DNA of 35,933 nucleotides from an uncultured Pelagibacteraceae bacterium. Its GTDB lineage: Bacteria > Pseudomonadota > Alphaproteobacteria > Pelagibacterales > Pelagibacteraceae. Below the pieces are notes generated by a model. That model saw only the letters and a list, made by a program, of their open reading frames with translations. It was not told the origin of the DNA and searched no databases. Numbering within the stretch: position 1 is the stretch's first letter; each line of letters starts with the position of its first letter. The stretch is taken from positions 1 through 35,933 of the forward strand of contig CACFJO010000006.1 in NCBI GenBank assembly GCA_902566675.1, given 5' to 3'. Made by a program: the position numbers and the translations under genes. Positions 17,411 to 27,190 of the stretch are shown piece after piece.

Positions 17411-19230
17411 GAGGCCTTGGCTCTTGATTGCCTTTTTCTTTCATGAGGATCTAATATTAACTTTCTAAGCCTGCAAGATTTTGGTGTTATCTCTAAAGCT
17501 TCATCTGTATTAAGCATACTAAGCTGTTCGGCTATTGCCATCTTTCTAACTGGTGTTAAAACTACATTTTCATCAGTTCCTTGAGTCCTCATATTTGTTA
17601 GTTTTTTCCCTTTTAAAACATTAATTTCCAAGTCACCACTTTTTGAAGAAAGGCCTACTATCATCCCTTCGTATACTGGATCATTATGTGTTACAAACAT
17701 TTCACCTCGAGCTTGTAAATTGAAAATAGCAAAGGCAACTGCTTTACCATTTTCCATGGAAATTAAAGCACCGTTTCTTCTTCCCTCCATATTTCCGGTG
17801 TATTCTCCATAGGAGTGAAAGATTCTATTTATCACGCCAGTACCTTTTGTTAATGTTAAAAATCTACTTGTGTAACCCATTAATCCTCTTGTTGGCGCAT
17901 GAAAAATTAATCTTTTTTTATTTTTTCCTGTATCCTTAAGATCGATTAATTTACCTTTTCTTCTATTCATGGAGTCTATAATTCTTGATGAAAACTCTTC
18001 ATCTAAATCCATTGTTATTTCTTCAATTGGCTCCATTTTATTACCTTGATCATCTTGTCTAATTAAAACTTTTGGCGGGCTTACTGTCATTTCAAAACCC
18101 TCTCTTCGCATCTGTGTTAAAAGAATCTCTAACATCAACTCACCTCTACCACTTATAACGAAAGCATCTTTATTCTCATTTTCTTCAAAGTTGATCCCAA
18201 CATTGTTTTCAGCTTCCAAAATTAATCGATCCCTTATTTGAGTACTTGTTAATTTTTTTCCTTCCGTCCCTGCTAAAGGAGAACTATTTACAGTAATTGT
18301 TATTGACATGGTAGGGGGATCAATAGGGGTTGCATTAATTGGATCGTTTATTTCTAAATCACAAATTGTATCAGCAACGTTAGCTTTTTCTAACCCTGCA
18401 ACAATTACTATATCTCCAGCCTCACCTTTTTCGATAGGAACTTTTTTTGTTCCTTCATATCTAAATATTTTTGTCAGTCTTCCTTCATCAACTTTTTTTC
18501 CACTAAGATCTATCGCTTTAATTTGCTGATTTGCTTTTGCAGTTCCTTGAGCAATTCTTCCAACTAAGCTTCTTCCTAAAAAATTGTCGGCATAAAGGAG
18601 TGTAGAAAGCATAGCGAATGGTTTTGTTTTATCAAAAGTCAATGGTTTCACATGGTCAATTATTAAATTTAATAAGGGTTGCAAATTTTGTCTTGGCCCA
18701 TCTATCTCTTTAGATGCCCAGCCAGATCGTCCACTTGCGTATAATACCGGAAAGTCTAATTGCTCCTCATTTGCATCAAGACTTACAAATAAGTCAAAAG
18801 TTTCATCTAATACCTCATTTGCTCTTTGATCCTGTTTATCAAGCTTATTAATTACTACAATTGGCTTCAAACCTTGTTTCAAAGCTTTAGATAATACAAA
18901 TTTTGTTTGTGGCATTACTCCTTCTGCTGAATCAATTAGTAATAAAGCTCCATCGGCCATATGTAAAACTCTCTCAACTTCAGCTGCAAAATCTCTGTGG
19001 CCTGGTGTATCAATAATATTTATTCTTGAGTTTTTCCAATTAATCGAAGTAGGTTTCGCAAGAATTGTTATTCCTCTCTCTTTTTCTAGCTCTCCAGAGT
19101 CCATTACTCTTTCTTCAACATTTTCATTTTCCCTAAAAGTTCCACTTTGTTTCATAAGATTATCAATCAAAGTAGTTTTTCCATGATCGACGTGAGCTAT
19201 GATAGTAATATTTCTGATTGTGTCTGTCAT
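17407..19230 (-). CDS. typA: ribosome-associated GTPase TypA/BipA
   Basis: NITIIAHVDHGKTTLIDNLMKQSGTFRENE, RGITILAKPTSI, IIDTPGHRDFAAEVERVL, VINKLDK, GRGELMLEILLTQMRREGFE. Confidence 0.97.
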   Translation of the reverse strand: MTDTIRNITIIAHVDHGKTTLIDNLMKQSGTFRENENVEERVMDSGELEKERGITILAKPTSINWKNSRINIIDTPGHRDFAAEVERVLHMADGALLLIDSAEGVMPQTKFVLSKALKQGLKPIVVINKLDKQDQRANEVLDETFDLFVSLDANEEQLDFPVLYASGRSGWASKEIDGPRQNLQPLLNLIIDHVKPLTFDKTKPFAMLSTLLYADNFLGRSLVGRIAQGTAKANQQIKAIDLSGKKVDEGRLTKIFRYEGTKKVPIEKGEAGDIVIVAGLEKANVADTICDLEINDPINATPIDPPTMSITITVNSSPLAGTEGKKLTSTQIRDRLILEAENNVGINFEENENKDAFVISGRGELMLEILLTQMRREGFEMTVSPPKVLIRQDDQGNKMEPIEEITMDLDEEFSSRIIDSMNRRKGKLIDLKDTGKNKKRLIFHAPTRGLMGYTSRFLTLTKGTGVINRIFHSYGEYTGNMEGRRNGALISMENGKAVAFAIFNLQARGEMFVTHNDPVYEGMIVGLSSKSGDLEINVLKGKKLTNMRTQGTDENVVLTPVRKMAIAEQLSMLNTDEALEITPKSCRLRKLILDPHERKRQSRAKAS

Positions 19231-19232
19231 TT

Positions 19233-19309
<77 letters not shown>

Positions 19310-19313
19310 TTAA

Positions 19314-19520
19314 TTATTTGTTCTTTTTAATATTAATTGCTTGGAGTTTATCTTTTTCTTCTTTTATATCGTAAAAAATTTTTTGATCCTCTTTCAATAC
19401 TCTTAATTTAGACTCTTCTAAAGATGAAACATGAAGAAAAATATCCTTTTTACTTTTATCGTCAGTTATAAAACCATAACCCTTTTTGGCGTTAAACCAT
19501 TTTACTTTACCTGATGGCAT
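19314..19520 (-). CDS. cold-shock domain protein (CspA family)
   Basis: MPSGKVKWFNAKKGYGFITDDKSKKDIFLHVSSLE; likely start at the internal Met of the listed ORF (19314-19535). Confidence 0.9.
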   Translation of the reverse strand: MPSGKVKWFNAKKGYGFITDDKSKKDIFLHVSSLEESKLRVLKEDQKIFYDIKEEKDKLQAINIKKNK

Positions 19521-19545
19521 TTCAAATCCTCTCATTTTTAATAAA

Positions 19546-19740
19546 TTAATATCTGTTTTTTAATTTTTGGAGCTTTTTAATTCTTTTTAAGTTTTCAGTT
19601 TGTATCCTCTTTTTTTTTTCAGAGGGTTTTTCGTAAGTGCTTTTCATTTTCATAACCTTAAAAAAACCTTCTTTTTGAAGCTTTCTCTTAAGAACTCTAA
19701 TAGCTTGTTCCACATTATTGTCTTTAACTTCTATTTTAAT
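19546..19740 (-). CDS. rpsU: 30S ribosomal protein S21, apparent ATT start codon
   Basis: Read by hand, absent from ORF track: (I/M)KIEVKDNNVEQAIRVLKRKLQKEGFFKVMKMKSTYEKPSEKKKRIQTENLKRIKKLQKLKNRY*; GGAGG 5 nt before ATT; in-frame TAA upstream with no ATG/GTG/TTG between. Confidence 0.9.
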   Translation of the reverse strand: MKIEVKDNNVEQAIRVLKRKLQKEGFFKVMKMKSTYEKPSEKKKRIQTENLKRIKKLQKLKNRY

Positions 19741-19790
19741 AAAAACCTCCGGTTAATTTTTGTGTAGTTATCATCTGTTTAATAATTTGT

Positions 19791-20375
19791 CTAGACAGAA
19801 GCTGCTTGCGCCTTTTTTTCCTCTCTTATCTTTGCTTTTCTTTCCCTTTCAACTCTTCTTTTTGCTTTTTCTAAACTTTTCTGGAAAGCTTCCTGAGTAC
19901 ATAAAGCTAATATTACTGGGTCTCTAGGCTTTAAATTTGAAAAATTCCAATAGCTTCTTTTTCTTATTAGTGAAACCGTTCCTTTTGTACTTCCAACTAA
20001 TTTCGAAATTTGTCCATCTGTAAGTTCAGCAGCATTCTTACAAAGCCAGAGAATTGCGTCAGGTCTATCTTGTCTTTTTGAGAGCGGAGTATATTTAGGT
20101 TTTTTCCTCTCTTTTATTTCAACCTCATCAAGTTTTTTTATGAGTGACAATTTTTTATCAGGATTCTTTGAACAATTCTCAATTTCTTCTCTCGAGAGTT
20201 GACCAGCTAAAATAGGATTATAAGCTTTTATTCCTTTAGCAACATCGCCATCAGCTATTCCTTTTACCTCAAGTTCGTGAAGCTTACAAAATTCAGCAAT
20301 CTGTTTAAAGGTAAGTGTTGTATTTTCTACTAGCCAAACAGCAGTTGCTTTTGGCATAAATGGAGCATCACTCAT
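19791..20375 (-). CDS. trcR: DUF1013 / cell-cycle transcriptional regulator TrcR family
   Basis: PFMPKATAVWLVENTTLTFKQIAEFCKLHELEVKGIADGDVAKGIKAYNPI, RPDAILWLCKNAAELTDGQISKLVGSTKGTV. Confidence 0.85.
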   Translation of the reverse strand: MSDAPFMPKATAVWLVENTTLTFKQIAEFCKLHELEVKGIADGDVAKGIKAYNPILAGQLSREEIENCSKNPDKKLSLIKKLDEVEIKERKKPKYTPLSKRQDRPDAILWLCKNAAELTDGQISKLVGSTKGTVSLIRKRSYWNFSNLKPRDPVILALCTQEAFQKSLEKAKRRVERERKAKIREEKKAQAASV

Positions 20376-20378
20376 ATA

Positions 20379-20603
20379 TTATTTTTTTAATCTAAGATTG
20401 CTAAACTTTTTGTTATATTTACTCACTCTTCCTTTATCTAGAATTTTCTGAGTTCCACCTGTCCAAGCAAAATGAGACTTTGGATCGATATCTAATTTTA
20501 GAACATCGTTTTCTTTACCCCAAGTTGACCGTGTGTCAAATTCAGTCCCATCTGTCATTACAACTTTAATCTTATGATAGTTTGGATGTATATTTTTTTT
20601 CAT
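20379..20603 (-). CDS. rpmE: 50S ribosomal protein L31
   Basis: [50 protein letters not shown]; start trimmed to the internal Met of ORF 20379-20639. Confidence 0.93.
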   Translation of the reverse strand: MKKNIHPNYHKIKVVMTDGTEFDTRSTWGKENDVLKLDIDPKSHFAWTGGTQKILDKGRVSKYNKKFSNLRLKK

Positions 20604-20631
20604 TGGCGGAGTTTTATAACAATAATTACTT

Positions 20632-21432
20632 TTACTCAATATCTATTTTACTTATTAAACCTTTTAAATCTTCATGAATATTTGAATTTGAAGCTATTAT
20701 GTTCTTTTTAAGAGGGTTGTTTTTATCTTCTTCAAAAAAATTAACAAATCCACCGGCCTCTTTTATAATAATCATTCCAGCCGCAACATCCCAATAATTT
20801 AATTCTCTTTGCCAAAATCCATCAAATCTTCCTGAAGCTACACAAGCCATATCTAACGCAGCACTCCCAAATTTTCTCACGTGTGTAGCTTTTTTTGAAA
20901 CATTAATATATTCAGAAAAAATTTTATCTTTATTTCTGCTACTTTGTTTGGGACCGCCGGTGACTAAAAGTGAGTCTTGAATTTTTTTTTTATTAGATAC
21001 TCTAATTCTAGAATTATTTAGGTAAGACCCGCTACCTTTTTCTGCATAGTACATTTCATTGGTAACTGGATTAAATATAACTCCGCATTTGATTTCTCCA
21101 TTTTCCTCATATCCAACTGAAATAGCAAAATATGGTATTCCATTTAAAAAATTTAAGGTTCCGTCAATTGGGTCAATAATCCACCTATTTTGACTATTAG
21201 ATTTATTAATAATACCCGACTCTTCAGTTATAATTCCGTATTCCGAATGAGCTTTCTGTAATTCTTCGATAAGAATTTTTTCTGTCCTTATATCAGCAGA
21301 GGAAACAAAATCTCCAGGAGCTTTATTAGAAACTTGCAAATTTTCTAATTCGCCAAAATCTCTAATTAATGATTTAGAGGCTTTCATGCACGCCCTAGAA
21401 ATTATATTTATTTTAGGAGAGTTTAGTTTCAT
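20632..21432 (-). CDS. suhB: inositol monophosphatase family protein
   Basis: [50 protein letters not shown]. Confidence 0.93.
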   Translation of the reverse strand: MKLNSPKINIISRACMKASKSLIRDFGELENLQVSNKAPGDFVSSADIRTEKILIEELQKAHSEYGIITEESGIINKSNSQNRWIIDPIDGTLNFLNGIPYFAISVGYEENGEIKCGVIFNPVTNEMYYAEKGSGSYLNNSRIRVSNKKKIQDSLLVTGGPKQSSRNKDKIFSEYINVSKKATHVRKFGSAALDMACVASGRFDGFWQRELNYWDVAAGMIIIKEAGGFVNFFEEDKNNPLKKNIIASNSNIHEDLKGLISKIDIE

Positions 21433-21995
21433 TAATTTACTCTTTTTATATACTCTAAGGTACGTGTATCTATTAAAACTTTCTCTCCTGTTTCAATAAA
21501 TGGAGGGACATTAACTTTTATTCCGCAGTCAAGTGTTGCTGGTTTATAGGACGAAGAAGCAGTTTGGTTTTTTATTGCAGCTTCAGTGCTTTCTATAATA
21601 CACTCAATGTTTTTCGGCAATTCAATTGAAATTGGTTTTTCTTGCATAAAAGAAATCGTGACTTCAAGATTTTCTTTTAAAAGTTTATACTGTTCTCCAG
21701 TTATTGACTTCGGGATTTCAACTTGATCAAATGTTTCATTGTCCATGAAATGACAGTTTTGCCCATCTATGTATAAGAAATTAAATTTTTTTTCGTCGAC
21801 CTCAACTTTTTCTATATTATCATTTGAGCGGAAACGCTCATTTAGCTTAGTTCCTTTTATGATGCTTTTCAATTCTACTTGATTAAAAGCTCCACCTTTT
21901 CCAGGTTTAACATGTTGGGTTTTAAGAACATTCCAATAATCATTTTTATGTTCAATTATCATTCCTGGCTTTATTTCGTTTGCAGTTATTTTCAT
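21432..21995 (-). CDS. efp: elongation factor P
   Basis: MKITANEIKPGMIIEHKNDYWNVLKTQHVKPGKGGAFNQVELKSI; C-terminal IKVNVPPFIETGEKVLIDTRTLEYIKRV. Confidence 0.97.
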   Translation of the reverse strand: MKITANEIKPGMIIEHKNDYWNVLKTQHVKPGKGGAFNQVELKSIIKGTKLNERFRSNDNIEKVEVDEKKFNFLYIDGQNCHFMDNETFDQVEIPKSITGEQYKLLKENLEVTISFMQEKPISIELPKNIECIIESTEAAIKNQTASSSYKPATLDCGIKVNVPPFIETGEKVLIDTRTLEYIKRVN

Positions 21996-22594
21996 TTGAA
22001 TTTTTTAATAGCCAATTCAGGTTTTAATTTTGGGTTATCCCAAATAAAACTTGATATTGCAATATATTTTGCACCTAATCTTATTAATTTTTTATAATTT
22101 TTATTATTAATTCCACCAATAGCTACCACAGGAGAACTGATATTTTTTTTTGCCCATTTTAGAATATTGAGATTTGCTTTCCTTGCTTTTGGTTTAAGTC
22201 TTGATTTAAAAAAAGATCCAAACGCCAAGTAGTCAGCATTATATTTTAAAGCATTATAAGCTAGATCTTTTGAACTATGACAAGTTACCCCAAGAATTTT
22301 ATTCTTTAATTTTTTCCTTGCATCTTTTAAAGACCCATCTGATTGGCCCATATGACAACCGTCAGCTTTTATTTTAAAAGCATATTTATAATCATCATTT
22401 AATATAAATATTACTTTATGTTTTTTCGTAATTTTTTTTAATTTTTTTATTATTTTAAAAAGTTTATCCTTTTTGATATTTTTTGTTCTTAATTGAAAGA
22501 ATTTAACATTTCCAAATGACAAAACCTTATCTAAACTAACATAAAATTTAAAATTTATATTATCTGGAGAAATTAAATATATTATTTTTCTCAA
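21992..22594 (-). CDS. thiE: thiamine-phosphate synthase
   Basis: FFQLRTKNIKKDKL, FILNDDYKYAFKIKADGCHMGQSDG, LGVTCHSSKDL, YLAFGSFFKS, PVVAIGGINNKN. Confidence 0.88.
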   Translation of the reverse strand: MRKIIYLISPDNINFKFYVSLDKVLSFGNVKFFQLRTKNIKKDKLFKIIKKLKKITKKHKVIFILNDDYKYAFKIKADGCHMGQSDGSLKDARKKLKNKILGVTCHSSKDLAYNALKYNADYLAFGSFFKSRLKPKARKANLNILKWAKKNISSPVVAIGGINNKNYKKLIRLGAKYIAISSFIWDNPKLKPELAIKKFK

Positions 22595-22599
22595 TTAGA

Positions 22600-23616
22600 T
22601 TAAGCCGCTGATTTATCTTCCAAGCTTTCAGACCATTCCCCTTTAGAAGATAAACCATTCATCTTCGCTCTATGATTAAAAGCATTTTGAATATTTTTAG
22701 TATTGTTTTGATCTTTACCAAATTCTTTTAAAGCGCTTGCTTGCAAACCTCTTCCATAAGAAAAAGTAATCAAAAAATTTGTGTCGTTAATTTTATTTAT
22801 CTCATTTAAATTTCTACTCGATTCTATCTCAGATTGTCCACCTGATAAAAAAGCTATACCAGGCACTTGACTCGGCACATTTTTCTTTATGCAGTCTAAG
22901 GTTTTTTTTGCTATTTCTTGAGCATTAGATTTATCTTTACAATCAGATCCTGGGATAATCATATTAGGTTTTAAAACAGTGCCACTTAAATCAACTTTAT
23001 GTAATTCTAACTCGTTGTAGCATTCATTCAAAACATTAGTTGTGACTTTATAGCATTTATCAATATTGTGTGAACCATCCATAAGAACCTCTGGTTCAAT
23101 TATTGGCACCATTTTAGCTTCTTGCACTAATGCTGCATATCTTGCTAAAGCATGTGCATTAGATTTAATTGATTGAGATGATGGAAATCTATCTGAAATT
23201 TTATATACAGCTCTCCACTTAGTAAACCTAGCACCTAAATCATAATATTCACTTAATCTATCTCTTAAACCATCTAAACCTTCTGTAATTGTCTCATCAC
23301 TTGAGCCTGCTAATGATTTTGCTCCCTTATCAACTTTTATACCTGGAATAGCGCCATTTTTCGAAATTAATTCAGGTATTGTTGGTCCTAAAGTTGTTTT
23401 TTGTTTAATTGTTTCATCAAACAAAATTACCCCCCCTATAAAGTTTTTCATCGCACTTGAACTAAATAATGTTTGACGAAAATGTAATCTATTTTTTTCC
23501 AAATTTTCAACGTTAATACTTTTAAATCTCTTAGCTATTGTGCCGGTGCTTTCATCTGCTGCCAAAATACCTTTTCCTTTAAAGCACATTTTTTTCGCTA
23601 TTTCATTTAAAGTCAT
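22600..23616 (-). CDS. fba: class I fructose-bisphosphate aldolase
   Basis: KGKGILAADESTGTIAKRF, PIIEPEVLMDGSHNIDKC, VLKPNMIIPGSDC, GIAFLSGGQSE. Confidence 0.95.
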   Translation of the reverse strand: MTLNEIAKKMCFKGKGILAADESTGTIAKRFKSINVENLEKNRLHFRQTLFSSSAMKNFIGGVILFDETIKQKTTLGPTIPELISKNGAIPGIKVDKGAKSLAGSSDETITEGLDGLRDRLSEYYDLGARFTKWRAVYKISDRFPSSQSIKSNAHALARYAALVQEAKMVPIIEPEVLMDGSHNIDKCYKVTTNVLNECYNELELHKVDLSGTVLKPNMIIPGSDCKDKSNAQEIAKKTLDCIKKNVPSQVPGIAFLSGGQSEIESSRNLNEINKINDTNFLITFSYGRGLQASALKEFGKDQNNTKNIQNAFNHRAKMNGLSSKGEWSESLEDKSAA

Positions 23617-23626
23617 ATGTGATTAT

Positions 23627-24817
23627 TTATTTTAAAACACTAAGACCAGGCAAGTCTTTTCCTTCTAAGTACTCTAAAAACGCCCCGCCTGCTGTTGATA
23701 AGTGAGAAAAAGAAAGTTTATTTTTACTTTTTTTAATCGCAGCCAGAGTATCTCCTCCCCCAAGAATAGAAACTAAATTCTTTTCTTTAGTGTTTTGTGA
23801 AATTATTTCAGCTATTGTTATAGTTCCATTAAGAAAATTTTTATTTTCAAAATATCCAGCAGGACCATTCCATAACAGCGTGTTAGATTGATCAATAATT
23901 TTTTTTATTTTATTTATTGTAATATTACCAATATCTAATATAATCTCATTTTCTTTAATCTGACCTAAAATTCTACTTTCTCCCTCTCCCTCAAAACTAG
24001 TTCCTACTATACAGTCTTCAGGTATTATTATTTCACATTTAAATTTGGTAGCTTTTTCATAAATTTTTTTTATTATTTCACTTGTATTTTTCTCAATTAA
24101 AGATTTTCCCACATTTAAATTTTTGTAAACAAAAAAATTATTTGCCATCGCGCCTACAATTACTAGATTATTTATTTTTTCAATAAGACTTAAAATAACA
24201 TTGATTTTTGTTGAAATTTTCGAGCCACCAATTATACATGTTACTGGTTCCTTCTTGTTTTTAACGACAAGATTAATCGCATCAATCTCTTTTTTCAAAA
24301 GAGGTCCAGCAAAGCTTTTATTAATAAATTTTGTAATTTTATGTATAGACGATTGCTTCCTATGTGAGCATGAAAAAGCATCATTGATGTAAACATCACC
24401 TAAAGAAGCTAATTTTTTTGAGAATTTTTCATCATCATCAGTTTCCTCTTTAAAATATCTGATATTTTCGACTAATATAATTTCCCCTTCTTTTAAGAGA
24501 GAAAATTTGTCTTTTACATCTTCATCGAAATTTCCCACATAGAAATAAGTATTAGTTTTGAGCTTTTTTTTAAGATATTTATAAATCGGCACTAAAGAAA
24601 GATTAGGGTCTCGTATTCCGTTTGGTCTACCTAAGTGACTTACAATTATTATTTTTGCTTTCTTTTCAATTAATTTTTTTATGAATGGCAGGCATAATAT
24701 TATTCTTGTGTCATCTACTATTATTTTATCTTTTATAGGGACATTAAAGTCTAATCTTAAGATTATTTTTTGATTTTGAACATTCAAATCATCAGGAAAA
24801 AAATTTATTTTATCCAT
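23627..24817 (-). CDS. pgk: phosphoglycerate kinase
   Basis: ILRLDFNVPIKDKIIVDDTRI, IIVSHLGRPNG, YINDAFSCSHRKQSSI, LWNGPAGYFE, SILGGGDTLAAI. Confidence 0.96.
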   Translation of the reverse strand: MDKINFFPDDLNVQNQKIILRLDFNVPIKDKIIVDDTRIILCLPFIKKLIEKKAKIIIVSHLGRPNGIRDPNLSLVPIYKYLKKKLKTNTYFYVGNFDEDVKDKFSLLKEGEIILVENIRYFKEETDDDEKFSKKLASLGDVYINDAFSCSHRKQSSIHKITKFINKSFAGPLLKKEIDAINLVVKNKKEPVTCIIGGSKISTKINVILSLIEKINNLVIVGAMANNFFVYKNLNVGKSLIEKNTSEIIKKIYEKATKFKCEIIIPEDCIVGTSFEGEGESRILGQIKENEIILDIGNITINKIKKIIDQSNTLLWNGPAGYFENKNFLNGTITIAEIISQNTKEKNLVSILGGGDTLAAIKKSKNKLSFSHLSTAGGAFLEYLEGKDLPGLSVLK

Positions 24818-24826
24818 TAATTTAAA

Positions 24827-26809
24827 TTAATCTCTTAATTTTTTTTGTATTAAATCAGCAATTTTATCTTCTGAGAAACCAAGATGAGTATACACATCTT
24901 TAAAGGGAGCACTTTCTCCAAACTGATCAATACCTATATTTATTCCTTTATTTTTAACATATTTCTGCCAAGGAACGACACTTCCAGCTTCTAATGTAAC
25001 AACTAATGAGCTTTCTTCGATAATATCTCTACGAAAATCCTCCGGCTGTCTATCAAAAAGTTCCATACATGGCATCGAAACAACTTTTGAATGAATATTA
25101 CTCTCTTTTAATCTTTCTTGAACTCTCAAAGCTAACTCAACTTCAGTGCCTGATGCAACTATTGTTACATTGCTTTCATAAGAAGTGATATTTACCACAT
25201 AAGCACCTTTTGCAGACTTATTTTCTTTTGTATTTTTAGGATTGATATAAGGAACTTTTTGTCTCGATAAAGCAATAGCGCTAGGTGTGTTGTAATTTTT
25301 TAAAGCTATCTCCCAACACTCTAATGTCTCATTTATATCTGCAGGTCTAAAAACGTTAAGGTTTGGAATAGACCTAAGCCCAGTCAGCTGCTCAACAGGT
25401 TGGTGAGTTGGACCATCTTCTCCTAATCCAATCGAGTCGTGAGAGAAGACGTAAATTACTCTAAGCCCCATTAAAGCAGATAATCTAATAGAGGGCTTAC
25501 TATAATCAGAAAAAATTAAAAATGTCCCTCCAAAAGGTATTAATCCTCCGTAAAGAGCTAAACCATTCATAACTGCAGACATCCCGTGCTCTCTGACTCC
25601 ATAATGTAAATAATTACCTTTAAAACTTTTAGAATTTATAATTATAGAATTTTTAGTTTTAGTATTATTAGAACCGCTTAAATCCGCTGATCCACCAATA
25701 AGTTGCGGAATTATTTCTGAAATACTCTCAATTGATGCCATTGAGCATTGCCGAGTAGCCAAGCTTGGCTTTAAGTCAAAATACTTTGTTTTTTCCTTTT
25801 CAATTAAGCTTTCTAAGTTTCCCAAGTCAGAATCTATATAGTTTTTCTCTAAATAATTTTTAATTTTTGAATTTTTTTTATTTAAACTTTCTTGCCATTT
25901 GTTTTCTAGAATTTCGCCCTTATTTCCGATTTCTAACCATTCTTTTAAGACCTCTTCAGGAATTTCGAATGGTTTATATTTCCATTTAAGTTTTTTTCTT
26001 ACTAATTTAATTTCTTCGTCACCAAGAGGAGAACCATGTGAAGAGGCCTTTCCTGACTTGTTAGGAGACCCAAAACCTATTACGGTTCTACATGATATAA
26101 TAGAAGGTTTATTTGATTTAGTAGCTTTAGAAATTGCTTTGGATATCTGTCCTTCATTGTGTCCGTTTATATCTAAAAAATTCCAACCATATGACTCAAA
26201 TCTTTTTTTATAATTGTCTGATACACTTAAAGAAGTTGCACCATCTATTGATATTTTATTATTGTCAAAAAAAACTATTAGATTTTTTAATTTGAGATGT
26301 CCTGCTAAGCTCATAGCTTCATGACTGATGCCCTCCATGAGATCTCCGTCACTCACAATTACATAGGTTTTATTATTAATTACTGTTGAGCCAAATTTTT
26401 TTCGATAAATTTCCTCTGCTATTGCCATACCAACAGCATTACCTAAACCTTGACCTAATGGACCAGTGGTTGTCTCGATCCCACTCCCTTGTTTATACTC
26501 AGGGTGGCCCGCACAAATAGAATTTAATTTTCTAAAATTTTTTATATCCTCAATAGAAACACTTTTATATCCTGTTAGATAAAGTAAAGAATAAAGTAAC
26601 ATCGAACCGTGTCCTGCAGATAAAACAAATCTATCTCTATTTATCCAGTTAGGATTTTTTGGATTAAACCTCAGGTGGTATTTAAATAAAACCGTAGCTA
26701 CATCTGCCATACCCATTGGCATACCAGGGTGGCCAGAATTAGCTTTTTGCACAGCATCGATTGATAAAAATCTTACTGCATTTGATAATTGATTAAAATT
26801 TACGCTCAC
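24827..26809 (-). CDS. tkt: transketolase
   Basis: AVQKANSGHPGMPMGMADVATVLF, DRFVLSAGHGSMLLYSLLYL, YVIVSDGDLMEGISHEAMSLAGHL, DSIGLGEDGPTHQPVEQL. Confidence 0.97.
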   Translation of the reverse strand: MSVNFNQLSNAVRFLSIDAVQKANSGHPGMPMGMADVATVLFKYHLRFNPKNPNWINRDRFVLSAGHGSMLLYSLLYLTGYKSVSIEDIKNFRKLNSICAGHPEYKQGSGIETTTGPLGQGLGNAVGMAIAEEIYRKKFGSTVINNKTYVIVSDGDLMEGISHEAMSLAGHLKLKNLIVFFDNNKISIDGATSLSVSDNYKKRFESYGWNFLDINGHNEGQISKAISKATKSNKPSIISCRTVIGFGSPNKSGKASSHGSPLGDEEIKLVRKKLKWKYKPFEIPEEVLKEWLEIGNKGEILENKWQESLNKKNSKIKNYLEKNYIDSDLGNLESLIEKEKTKYFDLKPSLATRQCSMASIESISEIIPQLIGGSADLSGSNNTKTKNSIIINSKSFKGNYLHYGVREHGMSAVMNGLALYGGLIPFGGTFLIFSDYSKPSIRLSALMGLRVIYVFSHDSIGLGEDGPTHQPVEQLTGLRSIPNLNVFRPADINETLECWEIALKNYNTPSAIALSRQKVPYINPKNTKENKSAKGAYVVNITSYESNVTIVASGTEVELALRVQERLKESNIHSKVVSMPCMELFDRQPEDFRRDIIEESSLVVTLEAGSVVPWQKYVKNKGINIGIDQFGESAPFKDVYTHLGFSEDKIADLIQKKLRD

Positions 26810-26855
26810 TTGTAATTACCTATATAGACTTAAACTAACTATATCAATATTATGA

Positions 26856-26861
26856 TATAAT
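26856..26861 (+). promoter_or_regulatory. candidate sigma70 -10 element (TATAAT) for the coiled-coil/zapA operon
   Basis: Exact TATAAT 5 nt upstream of the ATG at 26867; no good -35 recognised. Confidence 0.35.
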
Positions 26862-26866
26862 ATTTT

Positions 26867-27190
26867 ATGAGCATAATTGAAAAAAAAGAAAAAAATTTAA
26901 ATTTGTTAATTAACAAACTTAACTCGCTTACTTTAACTTATTCACAACCAACTTACGAAATAGAAAAAATCAGAACCGAGAAAAATCGAATTTTACTTCA
27001 AAAAAATGAAATTGAAAATAAAAATCAGGAATTATTAAGAGAACACAAATACTTAAAAGAAAAAATAAAGTCCTTACAATTAGAGGTAAAAAAAAAACTT
27101 GAGTTAGAGGATAGTTTTAATCAAGAAATAGAAGATCTTAGTAAGGAGACAGAAAATTTAGTGTCGGAGATTGAAAAATGGCAAATGTAA
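26867..27190 (+). CDS. short coiled-coil protein (DUF4164-like)
   Basis: 107 aa heptad-like Glu/Lys/Leu-rich ORF overlapping the start of zapA. Confidence 0.65.
   Translation: MSIIEKKEKNLNLLINKLNSLTLTYSQPTYEIEKIRTEKNRILLQKNEIENKNQELLREHKYLKEKIKSLQLEVKKKLELEDSFNQEIEDLSKETENLVSEIEKWQM

Noticed and set aside
18308-18529. 73-aa plus-strand ORF
   Set aside because: Antisense inside typA.
21879-26213. Plus-strand ORFs at 21879-22097, 24201-24392, 25899-26213
   Set aside because: Each is antisense to efp/thiE, pgk or tkt, with no independent support.
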